Below, in pieces: positions 1 to 9,991 of a DNA stretch of 64,000 bases. Made by a program: the position numbers and the translations under genes. Source of the DNA: Pararhodobacter zhoushanensis (GTDB lineage: Bacteria > Pseudomonadota > Alphaproteobacteria > Rhodobacterales > Rhodobacteraceae); assembly GCF_025949695.1 (NCBI RefSeq), contig NZ_JAPDFL010000001.1, positions 3,041,501-3,105,500 of the forward strand. Reading direction: 5' to 3'. The notes under the pieces are model-generated. The model searched no databases. It was given only the letters and a program-made list of their open reading frames with translations, and was not told the origin of the DNA. The first letter of the stretch is position 1, and the number at the start of each line of letters is the position of its first letter.

Positions 1-322
1 GGGAGTTTATGCCGATAAAGAGCGCGATGCAGGCGACGACAAAGGTCGTCGCCGACGCGTTGTGAAAGCGGCGGATCACCACCCGTTCGATCACCATGCC
101 CGACACAAAGGCAAAGAGCACCGCCCCGACAGCGGCCAGCCACAGCGGCAGGCCAAGGCCCACGGCGAACAGCGCGACATAGGCCGAGAAGGTTGCCATT
201 TCGCCTTGGGCGAAATTGACGTGGCGGGTGGTTTTGTAGATCAGCACCAGCGCCACCGCGAGGCAGGCATAGATGCTGCCGATCGCGATGCCCGAGAGTG
301 TCAGTTGGATGACTTGTTGCAT
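1..322 (-). CDS. livH: Branched-chain amino acid-type ABC permease LivH (partial)
   Basis: Inner-membrane permease of a Liv-type (HAAT) ABC importer. Only the N-terminal ~107 residues are inside the window; the 3' end lies beyond base 1. The translation starts MQQVIQLTLSGIAIGSIYAC and continues through VLIYKTTRHVNFAQGEMA, the conserved start of the LivH family, with hydrophobic helices at roughly residues 8-30, 40-60 and 60-75. It starts six bases after the livF stop on the same strand, so it is the distal known member of livK-G-F-H. A livM partner is expected outside the window but is not seen here. Substrate cannot be read from the permease; the neighbouring acyl-CoA catabolic genes suggest an organic acid rather than leucine. 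Confidence 0.9.
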   Translation of the reverse strand, partial: MQQVIQLTLSGIAIGSIYACLAVALVLIYKTTRHVNFAQGEMATFSAYVALFAVGLGLPLWLAAVGAVLFAFVSGMVIERVVIRRFHNASATTFVVACIALFIGINS

Positions 323-328
323 GGCGTC

Positions 329-1037
<709 letters not shown>

Positions 1038-1045
<8 letters not shown>

Positions 1046-1844
1046 CGGGGGCCCCCAGATAGGCCTGCACGACGGCGTCAGAGCCCTGCACCTGCGCAGG
1101 GGTTCCGTCAGCGATCTTGCGGCCAAAGTTGATGGCGACGACCTGCTCGGCCACGCGCATGATCAGGTCGAGATGGTGCTCGACCAGCAGCACGCTGACG
1201 CCGAACGCATCGCGCATTGTCAGGATGAAGGCACGCAGATCCTCGACGCCTTCGTGGTTCAGACCGGCGGCGGGTTCATCCAGCAGCAAAAGCTTGGGCT
1301 GCATGACCAGCGCACGGGCAAATTCGACCCGCTTTTGCGCGCCGAAATTCAACTGGCTGACCAGCGTGTCGGCCTGATGCGCGATGCCCAGCCGCTCCAG
1401 CGTTTCCAGCGCGGCCTTGCGGCCTGCGGCCTCATCGCGGCGCGCGCGCGGCAGGCCCAGCATGGCGGTGACAAAGCCGCTGCGCATGCGGACCTGATTG
1501 CCGACCAGCACGTTCTCCAGCACCGACATGCCCGGAAACAGCGCGATGTTCTGGAAGGTGCGCCCGATGCCCAGCGCCGCCATTCGGTGCTGCGGCAGGG
1601 ACAGGATGTCGGTGCCATCAAAGCGGATGCGCCCCGCGCTGGGGCTGTAGATCCGCGAAAGCACATTGAAAAGCGAGGTCTTGCCCGCCCCGTTCGGCCC
1701 GATGATGCCGCAAATCTGGCGCGGGGCGACGCGAAAGGAAATATCGTCGAGGGCTGTGATCCCGCCAAACGTGAGCGAGATCCCCTCGACACTCAGCAAG
1801 GCCTCTGGTTTCAGCAGGGCCTCTGGCCGGCTGGTGTCGGTCAT
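1038..1844 (-). CDS. livG: Liv-type ABC transporter ATP-binding protein LivG
   Basis: Second ATPase of the Liv importer, 268 residues. Walker A GPNGAGKTS lies near residue 45; Walker B is LLLLDEPAAGLNHEG. The signature region reads NFGAQKRVEFARAL, a LivG-like variant in which the canonical LSxGQ is altered. It lies between livK (63-bp gap) and livF (8-bp overlap), all on the minus strand, so one mRNA is likely. Confidence 0.93.
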
Positions 1845-1907
1845 GGATTGTCCCCGGGTTTGAAAAACATGCGGGGCGGCATGGCGTTGGTCCGCCGCCC
1901 CGCAGGA

Positions 1908-3110
1908 TCAGAATTCGACAACGTCGCCGAAGAGATCGTAGCTCTGGCCGTTGAACCGCTCGAGCTGGATGCCGCGGATCATCTGATAGTTGTCGGGGCT
2001 GGTGGCCAGCGGGATACCGGGCAGCATCAGCGGCGCATCGACCGTGGACAGGTTGCGGGCCACATCGAGGATGTTCTGCCGTGTCAGGGTATCGCCCGCC
2101 TCGCGCAGGATCTGCAGCAGCACATGGCCGGTGTTATAGCCGCTGATCACCGAGCCGTTGGTGGGTTCGGCATCGGGGTAGTATCCTTCGATCGTGTCCA
2201 TGTAATCGCGATAGGCCTGCGTCTGCTGGAAGGCTTCGTCCGAAGCATCCTGCTGCGTGGCGCTGGTGATGATCCCGGTCGAGATCTCGACCCCTGCCGG
2301 CACCAGCGAGGTCTGGATCACGCTGGCGACCGACCCCATGTAGCGCGCGGGCGTCCAGCCCAGATCGGCGGCCTTGCGGATCGCCTGCGCAACCGCGCGC
2401 GGCACGCCGAACAGCATCAGCGTATCGGCCCCCGTCGCCTGCAGGCTGACGATCTGGCCATCGACCGAGGGGTCCACCACTTCAAAGCTGAGCGCGCTGG
2501 CGATGGTCGCGCCGGTGCCTTCGATCCCGCGCTCGACCCCGTGCAGGTATTCGCGGCCCAGATCGTCGTTCTGATACAGCACGGCTATCGACGCCGTGGG
2601 ATTCTCGGCCACGGCGTTCTGCGCGAAGGCATAGCCTTCCAGCCCATAGGGCGACAGCAGGCCTGACACGGTCCACGGGTACGTCTGCGGGTCGTTCCAG
2701 CGGGTGCCCCCGGCCAGCAACAACAGATGGGGCACCTCGCGCTGGTTCAGGTAGCGCTGAATGGCAATGTTATGCGCCGATCCGACGGGGGCCGCGATGA
2801 ACAGCACTTCATCGCGCTCGACCAGACGGCGGGTCTGCTCCATCGTGCGCGCCGGGTTATAGGCGTCATCATAGCTGATGAAGTTGATCTGACGGCCGTT
2901 GATCCCGCCCTCGGCATTGGCGCGGGCGATGACGGCGGCAATCATGCGGCCATTGACCGCAAAGACCGAGGCCGGGCCGGAATAGGGCATGGTGTTGCCG
3001 ATGCGGATCTCGGTGTCCGAGGCACCGGGGCCGTATTGCGCCTGCGCCAGCGCCGGGCTGGCTGCCATGGCGAGCATCGCAAGAGCCCCTAGCGTGTTCT
3101 TGATGGTCAT
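1908..3110 (-). CDS. livK: Liv-type periplasmic substrate-binding protein
   Basis: Solute-binding component of the Liv importer, about 400 residues, exported by a Sec signal peptide (MTIKNTLGALAMLAMAAS, cleavage near PALAQA). The mature start TEIRIGNTMPYSGPASVFAV and the later SYDDAYNP stretch are typical of the Peripla_BP_6/LivK family. Two in-frame ATGs lie 6 bases apart; a GGAGG sits 8 bases before the second (3110) and only 2 before the first (3116), so 3110 is preferred. First gene of the liv operon, divergent from the SMP-30 gene; the 320-bp intergenic space carries two candidate IclR operators. Family members bind amino acids, amides, aromatic acids or urea; the context favours an acid degraded by the adjacent CoA pathway. 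Confidence 0.9.
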   Translation of the reverse strand: MTIKNTLGALAMLAMAASPALAQAQYGPGASDTEIRIGNTMPYSGPASVFAVNGRMIAAVIARANAEGGINGRQINFISYDDAYNPARTMEQTRRLVERDEVLFIAAPVGSAHNIAIQRYLNQREVPHLLLLAGGTRWNDPQTYPWTVSGLLSPYGLEGYAFAQNAVAENPTASIAVLYQNDDLGREYLHGVERGIEGTGATIASALSFEVVDPSVDGQIVSLQATGADTLMLFGVPRAVAQAIRKAADLGWTPARYMGSVASVIQTSLVPAGVEISTGIITSATQQDASDEAFQQTQAYRDYMDTIEGYYPDAEPTNGSVISGYNTGHVLLQILREAGDTLTRQNILDVARNLSTVDAPLMLPGIPLATSPDNYQMIRGIQLERFNGQSYDLFGDVVEF

Positions 3111-3272
3111 GGTCATTTCCTCCCTGTTGTGGCCCGTGCAGGCCGGTCGTTCCGCGCCAGACGCCCAAGCGGCACGGGTCAGCGGGCTGACCGGGGTTGC
3201 TGGGGGCTGGTGTCGTCTCCTCGGCCCGGAGTATTGCGACGGCTTGGCGGCTTGCCAATTTGGGGCGGCGAC

Positions 3273-3288
3273 AATCACACTTATGATT
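3273..3288. promoter_or_regulatory. Candidate IclR operator, site A
   Basis: Reads AATCACACTTATGATT, an imperfect palindrome. It matches about 13 of 16 positions of a motif shared by five sites in this island (consensus nATCrCrTAyGyGATt). It lies between divergent livK and the SMP-30 gene, 143 bases before the latter's start. Binding by the IclR protein at 10989-11771 is inferred. Confidence 0.5.
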
Positions 3289-3317
3289 GCACCCTGCGTC
3301 CGCACCGCTCGGCGCGA

Positions 3318-3333
3318 TATCCCATGCGTGATA
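3318..3333. promoter_or_regulatory. Candidate IclR operator, site B
   Basis: Reads TATCCCATGCGTGATA, with outer TATC/GATA symmetry extending to GATATC/GATATG. About 12 of 16 positions fit the island consensus. It lies 98 bases upstream of the SMP-30 start and 30 bases from site A, so two sites may serve the divergent promoters. Confidence 0.45.
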
Positions 3334-3430
3334 TGGCGCGGTCCCCGGCCAAAATGCTTGAGTCCCCTGCCCCCGCGGGCCGATCCACACGCAAGCCCCG
3401 CTGCGTGGCGGGCGAGACGAGGGAGGCTTC

Positions 3431-4358
3431 ATGACCATCCGTATTGACCTGCATTCGCCGCAAACGGCGTTGCTGGGCGAAAGCCCGCTGTGGGATGTCG
3501 CGCGCCAGCGCCTGTGGTGGGTGGATGCGCGCGCGGCCTCGATCCGCTGCGCCGCTGCTGACGGCAGGGTGCTCAGCGACTGGACGATGCCGGGGCAAGT
3601 GGGCAGCATCGGGCTCGCGCAGGGCGGGCTGATCGCGGCGCTTGAGGACGGGTTTTACCACATCGACGGTCAGACCGGTGCCGCGCAACGCGTGGCCCGC
3701 GTGACGCCCCCCGCGCCGGGCCTGCGCCTGAACGACGGCAAGGCCGACCGCGACGGACGGTTTGTGAGCGGGCACATGCACCCCACCGGCGGCACGGCGG
3801 GTGAGCTTTGGCAACTGGGTCTGGACGGGCGCGTGACGCAGCTGGAGACCGGTCTGGGCATCACCAACGCGCTGTGTGTCTCGCCCGATGGCCACCAGCT
3901 TTATCTGGCGGATCTCGATGGACGGGGTGATCCGGCGCTATGACTATGACGGCGCGGCCGGGCGGCTGACGAACCGGGTCGATCTGATCGACTGCCGCGC
4001 GCAGGGATCGGGACCGGACGGCGCGACGGTGGACAGCGAGGGGCGGCTGTGGGTGGCGCTGGTGCTGGCGCACAAGATCGCCTGCTATGCGCCCGATGGC
4101 ACCCTGCTGCAGCTGATCGACAGCCCGGTGCAGTATCCCTCGTGCCCGGCCTTCGGCGGCGCGGCGATGGACACGCTCTTTGTCACCACCATCGCGCATT
4201 CCGGTCACAGCCTGATCAGCACAAGCGCTCACGCGGGCCGCATCATGGCGATCCGGGGCCTTGGGGCCACGGGTCTGCCCGAAGCGGTCTGGCACCCCAC
4301 CCCCAAGGAGCCGCGCCATGGAGCTGAGCCTCGACGCCAAAGACACCGCCTTTCGTGA
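3431..4358 (+). pseudogene. SMP-30/gluconolactonase family protein, frameshifted
   Basis: Six-bladed beta-propeller lactonase/esterase family (SMP-30/LRE). The first 160 codons are in frame (GESPLWDVARQRLWWVD, later RLNDGKADRDGRFVSG and NALCVSPDGHQLYLAD). At about 3914 the frame breaks: dropping one C turns ADLDGRGD into ADSMDGVIRRYDYDGAAGRL, the expected family sequence, and reading continues to a stop at 4358. Metal-binding and catalytic motifs are otherwise kept, so this is either a very recent pseudogene or a sequence error. It starts the plus-strand catabolic unit, and its 3' end overlaps the next gene by about 40 bases. A role in opening a lactone of the island's substrate is inference. 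Confidence 0.8.
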
Positions 4359-5497
4359 CGAAGTGCGGGAGTTCTTCAGCACCGGCGTGCCCGAAAGCTG
4401 GCGCGACCGTGTGCGTGCCGGGCTGCGCCTGTCACCTGACGAGCTGACCGGCTACCAGCAACGGCTGGCCGCGCGCGGTTGGGGCGCACCGACTTGGCCG
4501 GTTGAATACGGCGGCACCGGCTGGACGCCAACGCAGCTGTGCGTCTTCTGGTCCGAAGCCGCGCGTGCCGATGCGCCGCATCAGTTCCATCAAGGGCTGG
4601 AGCTGATCGGGCCGATCATCTTCTCATACGGGTCGGCCGCGCAGAAGGACACCTACCTGCCGCGCATCATTCAGGCGCAGGACTGGTGGTGTCAGGGCTA
4701 TTCCGAACCCGGTGCCGGGTCGGATCTGGCCAGCCTGCGCGCGCGCGCCGACCGCGACGGCGATGACTATGTGCTCAACGGCCAGAAGACATGGACCAGC
4801 TACGCGCATGTCGCCTCGCAAGTGTTCCTGCTGGCGCGCACCTCGCACGAGGCACGGCGACAGCAGGGGATTTCGCTGATCCTCGCGCCGATGGACACCC
4901 CCGGTTTCCGTATCAATCCCATCGCCACGATGGATGAGAAATACCACACCAACGAGCTGTTCATGGACAACGCCCGCGTCCCGGTCGCCAACCGTGTCGG
5001 GGACGAAGGGCGCGGATGGGAATATGGCAAGGTGCTGCTGGACCGCGAGCGGATGGTGGCGGCGGCGAATGTGATCTTTCTGGGCCAGATCGTGCGCGGC
5101 ATCACCGACGCGGCGCGGCGGCGGAAGATCCGGGGTCGCGCCCTGGCCGAAGATCCGGGGTTTGCGGCCAAGCTGGCGCAGTTCACGGTCGAACTGACGA
5201 CACTGCAGGCGATGGTGCTGCGGTTGCTCGACGACATGACACGCGGCGCGGATCTCGGGGCCGCGTGGCTCGATGGTCAAACTGCGCTGGTCGCAGCTCT
5301 ATCAGGCGGGCACCGCCCTGTGGGTCGAGGCCTTGGGACCCGAGGCCGCGCAGTTCGCCGCGTTGGACGGGGCCACCGTGCCCGCCGACATGCCCGCCGC
5401 GCTGCAGGGCGCGCTCTATGCGCGGGTGACGTCGATCTATGGCGGGTCCAGCGAGATCCAGCACAACATCATCGCGCGCCGCGCGCTGGGTCTTTGA
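4318..5497 (+). pseudogene. Acyl-CoA dehydrogenase, PimC-like large subunit, frameshifted
   Basis: FAD-dependent acyl-CoA dehydrogenase, about 392 residues once a one-base shift is corrected. The N-terminal alpha domain (MELSLDAKDTAFRDEVREFF), the flavin-domain motif WWCQGYSEPGAGSDLASL and the C-terminal YGGSSEIQHNIIARRALG are all present. At residue 317 the frame breaks in GCGTGG[C]TCGATGG; removing one C gives WSMVKLRWSQLYQAG and an open frame to 5497. It resembles the large subunit of heteromeric dehydrogenases such as PimC, and the following gene is the matching small subunit. AAGGAG precedes the ATG at 4318. Functional if the indel is a sequence error; otherwise truncated and inactive. 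Confidence 0.85.
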
Positions 5498-5506
5498 GGG
5501 GGTGCT

Positions 5507-6622
5507 ATGGAACTGACTTTCAACAGCGAACAGATCATGCTGGCCGACAGCGTGGATCGCTATGGGCTGGACAAATGGCCCGCCATCAACCGCCACAAGC
5601 TGCTGGCCGGGGCACAGGACGGCTTCCGGACGCGCTGGCGCGAGATGGCCGAACTTGGCTGGACCCTGTTGCCCATCACCGAGGAAGACGGCGGGCTGGG
5701 CGGTAGCGCGGTCGATGTCATGGCGCTGGCCGAGGGGCTGGGCCGTCACCTGATCGCGGTGCCCTATGTCACCAGCTGTATCTCGGTGCCCGCGCTGATC
5801 GGTGGGGTGCCCGGGGGCGAGGATCTGCTGGGCGCGCTGGGTGAGGGCAAGGCTTTCGCCGCCGCAGGGGTGCTTGAGGCCGAGGGCGGCGGCGATCCGG
5901 CGTGGGTGACGACGCGGGCCGAGAAGGTCGGCGGGGCGTGGCAGCTGACCGGGATGAAGGAACAGGTCGAGGATGGCGGTTGTGCCGATGCGTTTGTGGT
6001 CTCGGCCCGTGTGGCGGGCGAGGCGGGCGACGCCGACGGAATCGGGCTGTTTCTGGTCGACCGCGCTGCCCTCGGCGACGGTGTCGCGCGGTTCCGTGCG
6101 GTCGACGGGCATCTGCACGCCCGGCTGACGCTGCAGGGCACGCCCGCGCTGGCACTGGGCGAGCCGGGACAAGCCCTGCCCCGGATTACCGCAGCGCTGG
6201 ACCGTGCGATCTGCGCGCATCTGGCCGAGGCGACCGGCTCGATGGAAGCCGCCAGCGCTGCAACGGTCGCGTATCTGAAAACCCGCGAGCAGTTCGGCCA
6301 GCCCATCGGCAGCTTTCAGGCGCTCCAGCACCGCGCGGCGGACATGACCGTCGCCTGCGAGGAAGCGCGCGCGATCACCTGGCACGCGACACTGGCGCTG
6401 GACGCCGCCCCCGGCAGCCGCCAACGCGCCGTGTCGGCGGGCAAGGTGCGCGTCGGGCAAAGCGGCGTCTATGTCGGCCAGCAAGCGGTGCAACTGCACG
6501 GCGGTGTGGGCTTTTGCGAAGAGCTGATCGTCAGCCACCACCTGCGCCGTCAGATGATGCTGGACATGGCGATGGGCGGGCAAGGCCACCATCTCAGCCG
6601 GGTTGCGCAGCTGTCGGTCTGA
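5507..6622 (+). CDS. Acyl-CoA dehydrogenase, PimD-like small subunit
   Basis: 371-residue acyl-CoA dehydrogenase family protein starting nine bases after the large-subunit stop. Typical features are the N-terminal helical domain, EEDGGLGGSAVDV near residue 60, the helix TREQFGQPIGSFQALQHRAADM and the C-terminal AVQLHGGVGFCEELIVSHHLRR. The middle domain is loose and low in similarity to flavin-binding subunits, as in partner subunits of alpha-beta dehydrogenases. Together with the upstream gene it probably introduces a 2,3 double bond into a cyclic or dicarboxylic acyl-CoA; the substrate is unknown. Confidence 0.85.
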   Translation: MELTFNSEQIMLADSVDRYGLDKWPAINRHKLLAGAQDGFRTRWREMAELGWTLLPITEEDGGLGGSAVDVMALAEGLGRHLIAVPYVTSCISVPALIGGVPGGEDLLGALGEGKAFAAAGVLEAEGGGDPAWVTTRAEKVGGAWQLTGMKEQVEDGGCADAFVVSARVAGEAGDADGIGLFLVDRAALGDGVARFRAVDGHLHARLTLQGTPALALGEPGQALPRITAALDRAICAHLAEATGSMEAASAATVAYLKTREQFGQPIGSFQALQHRAADMTVACEEARAITWHATLALDAAPGSRQRAVSAGKVRVGQSGVYVGQQAVQLHGGVGFCEELIVSHHLRRQMMLDMAMGGQGHHLSRVAQLSV

Positions 6623-6649
6623 CCCTCCGCGGACCCGAAACGCAGCGCC

Positions 6650-6680
6650 AAGGCCCCGTCTGGCAGGACGGGGCCTTTCG
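6650..6680 (+). terminator. Rho-independent terminator after the dehydrogenase pair
   Basis: Stem AAGGCCCCGTC / GACGGGGCCTT with a six-base loop, ending in CTTTCG. It lies 28 bases past the small-subunit stop and separates the first catabolic unit from the crotonase-ligase unit, which has its own candidate operator just downstream. Confidence 0.75.
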
Positions 6681-6704
6681 CCTGCCCGCCTTGGTGCCTG
6701 CGAC

Positions 6705-6720
6705 TATCGCGTATGGGATT
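6705..6720. promoter_or_regulatory. Candidate IclR operator, site C
   Basis: Reads TATCGCGTATGGGATT and matches 15 of 16 positions of the island consensus, counting the free first position. It lies 82 bases before the crotonase start and just after the terminator at 6650, the expected place for an internal promoter. Confidence 0.55.
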
Positions 6721-6801
6721 AAGCGCGTAAAAACAGGTCTTTGCATGCCCTTGGCCGGGGCCGCTGGTAAGCTGACCTCCGAACCATCTGGAGGAAAACC
6801 C

Positions 6802-7566
6802 ATGAGCAAGATCCGCCTCGACGTGAAGGATTTCGTCGCCGTCGCCACCCTCGACAACCCGCCGGTCAACGCGCAGCCCATGGAGGTTCTCGAAGAACTG
6901 ACCGCCGTGTTCGACAGCTTCAACGACCGCGACGATGTCCGCGTCGTGGTGCTGACCGGTGCGGGCAAGATGTTCTCGGCGGGCGCAGACCTGAAGCAGC
7001 GCCCCGATCTGAGCATTCCCGGCGCCCGCTGGCGGCGCAACCGCATCGTGCGCGAGGTCTCGTATGCCATCGCCGACAACGCCAAGCCGGTGATCGCCGC
7101 CGTCAACGGCCCGGCCTTGGGCGCGGGTCTGGGGCTGGTGGCCAGCTGTGACGTTATCGTCGCGTCGGAAAGCGCCGTGTTCGGTCTGCCCGAGGTGGAC
7201 GTGGGCCTGATGGGCGGTGGCAAGCACGCCGGCCGGATCTTCCCGCATTCGCTGGTGCGCCGGATGATGCTGACCGGCTACCGCGTGCCCGCCGCCGAGG
7301 CCTTCCGCCGTGGGGTGATCGAGGCCTGCCTGCCCGCCGATGACCTGATGCCCTGGGTGATGGACATGGCGACGCAGATTGCGTCGAAAAGCCCGCTGGC
7401 GACCAAGATGGCCAAGGACAGCATGCGCACCATCGAGACCATGACGCTGCGCGACGGCTATATCTATGAACAGGGCAACACCGCCAAGCTGTCGACGACG
7501 CATGACGCCGCCGAAGCCGTGCGCGCCTTCGTCGAAAAGCGCGCGCCGCAGTTTATCGGATCGTAA
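6802..7566 (+). CDS. Enoyl-CoA hydratase/isomerase family protein
   Basis: Crotonase-fold enzyme, 254 residues, expected to hydrate or isomerise the enoyl-CoA made by the dehydrogenase pair. The oxyanion-hole segments are visible as GKMFSAGADLKQ (near residue 55) and VNGPALGAGLGLVASCDV (near 100). The acidic residues that act as catalytic bases in hydratases sit in GLPEVDVGLMGGGKHAGR. GGAGG precedes the ATG at good spacing. First gene of the second plus-strand unit, six bases before the ligase. Exact reaction unknown. Confidence 0.88.
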   Translation: MSKIRLDVKDFVAVATLDNPPVNAQPMEVLEELTAVFDSFNDRDDVRVVVLTGAGKMFSAGADLKQRPDLSIPGARWRRNRIVREVSYAIADNAKPVIAAVNGPALGAGLGLVASCDVIVASESAVFGLPEVDVGLMGGGKHAGRIFPHSLVRRMMLTGYRVPAAEAFRRGVIEACLPADDLMPWVMDMATQIASKSPLATKMAKDSMRTIETMTLRDGYIYEQGNTAKLSTTHDAAEAVRAFVEKRAPQFIGS

Positions 7567-7571
7567 GCGCG

Positions 7572-9152
7572 ATGGGCTATCCTTGGAACTTTGGCGATCT
7601 GCTGGATGCGACCGCCGCTCAGGTGCCGCCCGACCGCCCTGCCATCGTGCAGGGCGACCGGGTGATCGCGTGGCCCGCCTTTGACCAAGCCACCAACCGG
7701 CTGGCCCGCGCGATGATCGCCGCCGGGCTCGAGCCGGGAGCACGGGTGGCAATTCTGGCGCGCAACGTGCCGGAATATATCGAGATATCCGCCGCCTCCT
7801 TCAAGGCACGGATGGCCAGCGTCAACGTCAACTACCGCTACACCACGCCCGAAATCGCGCATCTGATGAGCGATTCTCAGGCCGCGATGCTGCTCTATCA
7901 GCCCGAGTTCGCGGCCGTTGTCGCCCCCCTGGCCGACAGCCACCCCGACTTGCAACTGGTCGCGATCGACGCGGGCGGCCGGTATGGTGACTGGGTCTCG
8001 CAGGGCGATGGTGCGCCCCTGGGCATCGCGCGCTCGGGCGATGACGGGTATCTGATCTACACCGGCGGCACCACCGGCAAGCCCAAGGGCGTCGTCTGGC
8101 GCGCTGCCGATGCGCGGACAACGCAGCTGGAATCCCCGGCGGCGAGTTCGGTGCCGCAGTCGCTTGACGACCACATCGCCGCCGTGCGCGCCAATACCGC
8201 GCCGCACCGGGTGCTGCCCGCCTGCCCGCTGATGCACGGGGCCGGGATGACCTCGTCGCTGGCGGAACTGGTCAATGGCGGCACGGTGGTCCTGCTGCCG
8301 GACGGGCCGTTCGATGCCGGGGTCTTGCTGGACACCGTGCAACAGCACCGCGTCACGCGGATCCTGATCGTCGGCGATGTCTTCGCCCGCCCGATGGTCG
8401 AGGCCCTGCAGCGGGAGCCCGGGCGCTGGGACACGTCGCCGCTGCGTATCATCTCGTCCGCTGGGTTGATGTGGAGCCGCGAGATGAAGCAGGCGCTGGT
8501 TGCCGCGATCCCGCAAGTGGTGCTGGTGGATATTCTGGGTGCATCCGAAGCGTCGGGGCTGGGCTATGCGGTCACCTCGGCCACGCGCGAAACCCCGACC
8601 GGCTGGTTCGAGCCCGGCCCCAGGACGGTGTTGATCGATCCCGAGACGCTGCGCGTTCTGGGGCCTGACGAGCCCGGCACCGGCTGGATCGCGCGACACG
8701 GGGCGGTCGGCAGCGGCTATTTCGGTGATCCTGAAAAGACCGCTGCAACCTACCGCGAGATTGACGGCCTTCGCTATGCGATCCCCGGCGATCTGGCGGC
8801 GCGTGATACCGACGGGCGGCTGCGTCTGATCGGGCGCGGCAGTCAGGTGATCAACACCGGCGGCGAAAAGGTCTTTGCCGAAGAGGTCGAAGAGGCGCTC
8901 AAACGCGCGCCGGGCGTCACGGATGCCATCGTGATCGGCATCCCCGATGAGACGTGGGGCAAGGCTGTGGTGGCGGTGATTGCGGTGCGCGAGGGCTATG
9001 ACGAGGCGGCGGCGCGGTTGGCGCTGCAGGCGGATCTGGCGCGCTACAAGCTGCCCAAGCGCATCGTCGTGGTCGACACCCTGCCCCGCCATCCCAGCGG
9101 CAAGAGCGACTATCGCGCGGCGCTGGACATCGTTCTGGGCGGCGCGGCCTGA
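7572..9152 (+). CDS. AMP-dependent acyl-CoA ligase
   Basis: ANL-superfamily ligase of 526 residues that activates a carboxylic acid to its CoA thioester via an acyl-AMP. Motifs: the P-loop-like YTGGTTGKPKGVVW near residue 160, GASEASGLGYAV (A5), YAIPGDLAARDTDGRLRLIGR (A7/A8) and the C-terminal lysine in HPSGKSDYR. The TGG form of the P-loop and overall layout recall steroid and branched/cyclic acid ligases of the FadD3/FadD17/FadD19 type more than medium-chain ligases; this is an impression, not an alignment. It should catalyse the entry step for the substrate imported by the Liv transporter. Confidence 0.88.
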   Translation: MGYPWNFGDLLDATAAQVPPDRPAIVQGDRVIAWPAFDQATNRLARAMIAAGLEPGARVAILARNVPEYIEISAASFKARMASVNVNYRYTTPEIAHLMSDSQAAMLLYQPEFAAVVAPLADSHPDLQLVAIDAGGRYGDWVSQGDGAPLGIARSGDDGYLIYTGGTTGKPKGVVWRAADARTTQLESPAASSVPQSLDDHIAAVRANTAPHRVLPACPLMHGAGMTSSLAELVNGGTVVLLPDGPFDAGVLLDTVQQHRVTRILIVGDVFARPMVEALQREPGRWDTSPLRIISSAGLMWSREMKQALVAAIPQVVLVDILGASEASGLGYAVTSATRETPTGWFEPGPRTVLIDPETLRVLGPDEPGTGWIARHGAVGSGYFGDPEKTAATYREIDGLRYAIPGDLAARDTDGRLRLIGRGSQVINTGGEKVFAEEVEEALKRAPGVTDAIVIGIPDETWGKAVVAVIAVREGYDEAAARLALQADLARYKLPKRIVVVDTLPRHPSGKSDYRAALDIVLGGAA

Positions 9153-9195
9153 GCGCCGCCCGTCAGTTTCCCTGCCCCCTTGAAAGGCCCCCCCG

Positions 9196-9975
9196 ATGGC
9201 CCCGTTCGAGCATATCCGTCTGACGCGCGATGGCGCGATTGCCCGGTTGATCCTGAACCGTCCCGCGCGGCTGAATGCGCTGATCCGTCCGATGCAGGCT
9301 GAACTCGCCACCGCGCTGGATCTGCTGGAAGCCGAGCCACCACAGGTGCTGATCCTGACCGGCGAAGGGCGCGGGTTCTGCGCGGGACAGGATCTGACCG
9401 AACGCTATCCGCAGATCGCGGCCGGTGAGGCTGTGCATCTGGGCGCGTCGCTGACACAGACGTATAACCCCTTGATCCGGCGCCTGAATGCGCTGCCCTG
9501 CGTGATCATCGCGGCGGTAAACGGCGTCGCGGCGGGGGCTGGAATCGGGCTGGCGCTGACGGCGGATATCATTCTGGCGGCGCGGCAGGCGCGGTTCCTG
9601 ATGGCCTTTGGCAAGGTCGGTCTGGGGCCGGATGCCGGCGTCAGCTGGGCGCTCCCTGAGCGGATCGGCAGCCGCCGCGCGCTGGCGCTGGCGCTGACCG
9701 GCGGCCGGATCGACGCGCAGACCGCGCTGGACTGGGGGCTGGTCTGGGCGCTGCATGACGCGGACGATCTGGCAGCGGCGACGCAGGAGTTGGCGCTGGC
9801 GCTGGTGGCGGGTTCGGCGCAAGCGCAGCGCGCCGCCAAGCAGTTGCTGCGCGAAAAGGCCCCCAGTCTGGACGCTGCCCTTGCGCGCGAGAGTGCGTGT
9901 CAGGACGCGCTGGGCCACACCGATTTCTACCGCGCCGCCGTGCTGGCCTTTGCCGCGCCCAAACCTGCCCGCTGA
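9196..9975 (+). CDS. Second crotonase, PaaG-like enoyl-CoA hydratase/isomerase
   Basis: 259-residue crotonase. The oxyanion-hole motif is GRGFCAGQDLTER near residue 60, the FCAGQDL form common in PaaG-like isomerases/ring-modifying crotonases, followed by VNGVAAGAGIGLALTADI and FGKVGLGPDAGVSWALP. Two crotonases in one operon suggest separate hydration and ring-opening or isomerisation steps. GGCCCCCCC gives a poor ribosome site; a 43-bp gap separates it from the ligase. Confidence 0.85.
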   Translation: MAPFEHIRLTRDGAIARLILNRPARLNALIRPMQAELATALDLLEAEPPQVLILTGEGRGFCAGQDLTERYPQIAAGEAVHLGASLTQTYNPLIRRLNALPCVIIAAVNGVAAGAGIGLALTADIILAARQARFLMAFGKVGLGPDAGVSWALPERIGSRRALALALTGGRIDAQTALDWGLVWALHDADDLAAATQELALALVAGSAQAQRAAKQLLREKAPSLDAALARESACQDALGHTDFYRAAVLAFAAPKPAR

Positions 9976-9991
9976 CCGGATCACGGACGCC

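Noticed and set aside
3910..5275. Programmed +1 frameshifting in SMP-30 and acyl-CoA dehydrogenase
   Set aside because: No rare codon, slippery run or Shine-Dalgarno-like stimulator is evident, the families do not use it, and other indels in the window differ in type. Sequence error or recent mutation is simpler.
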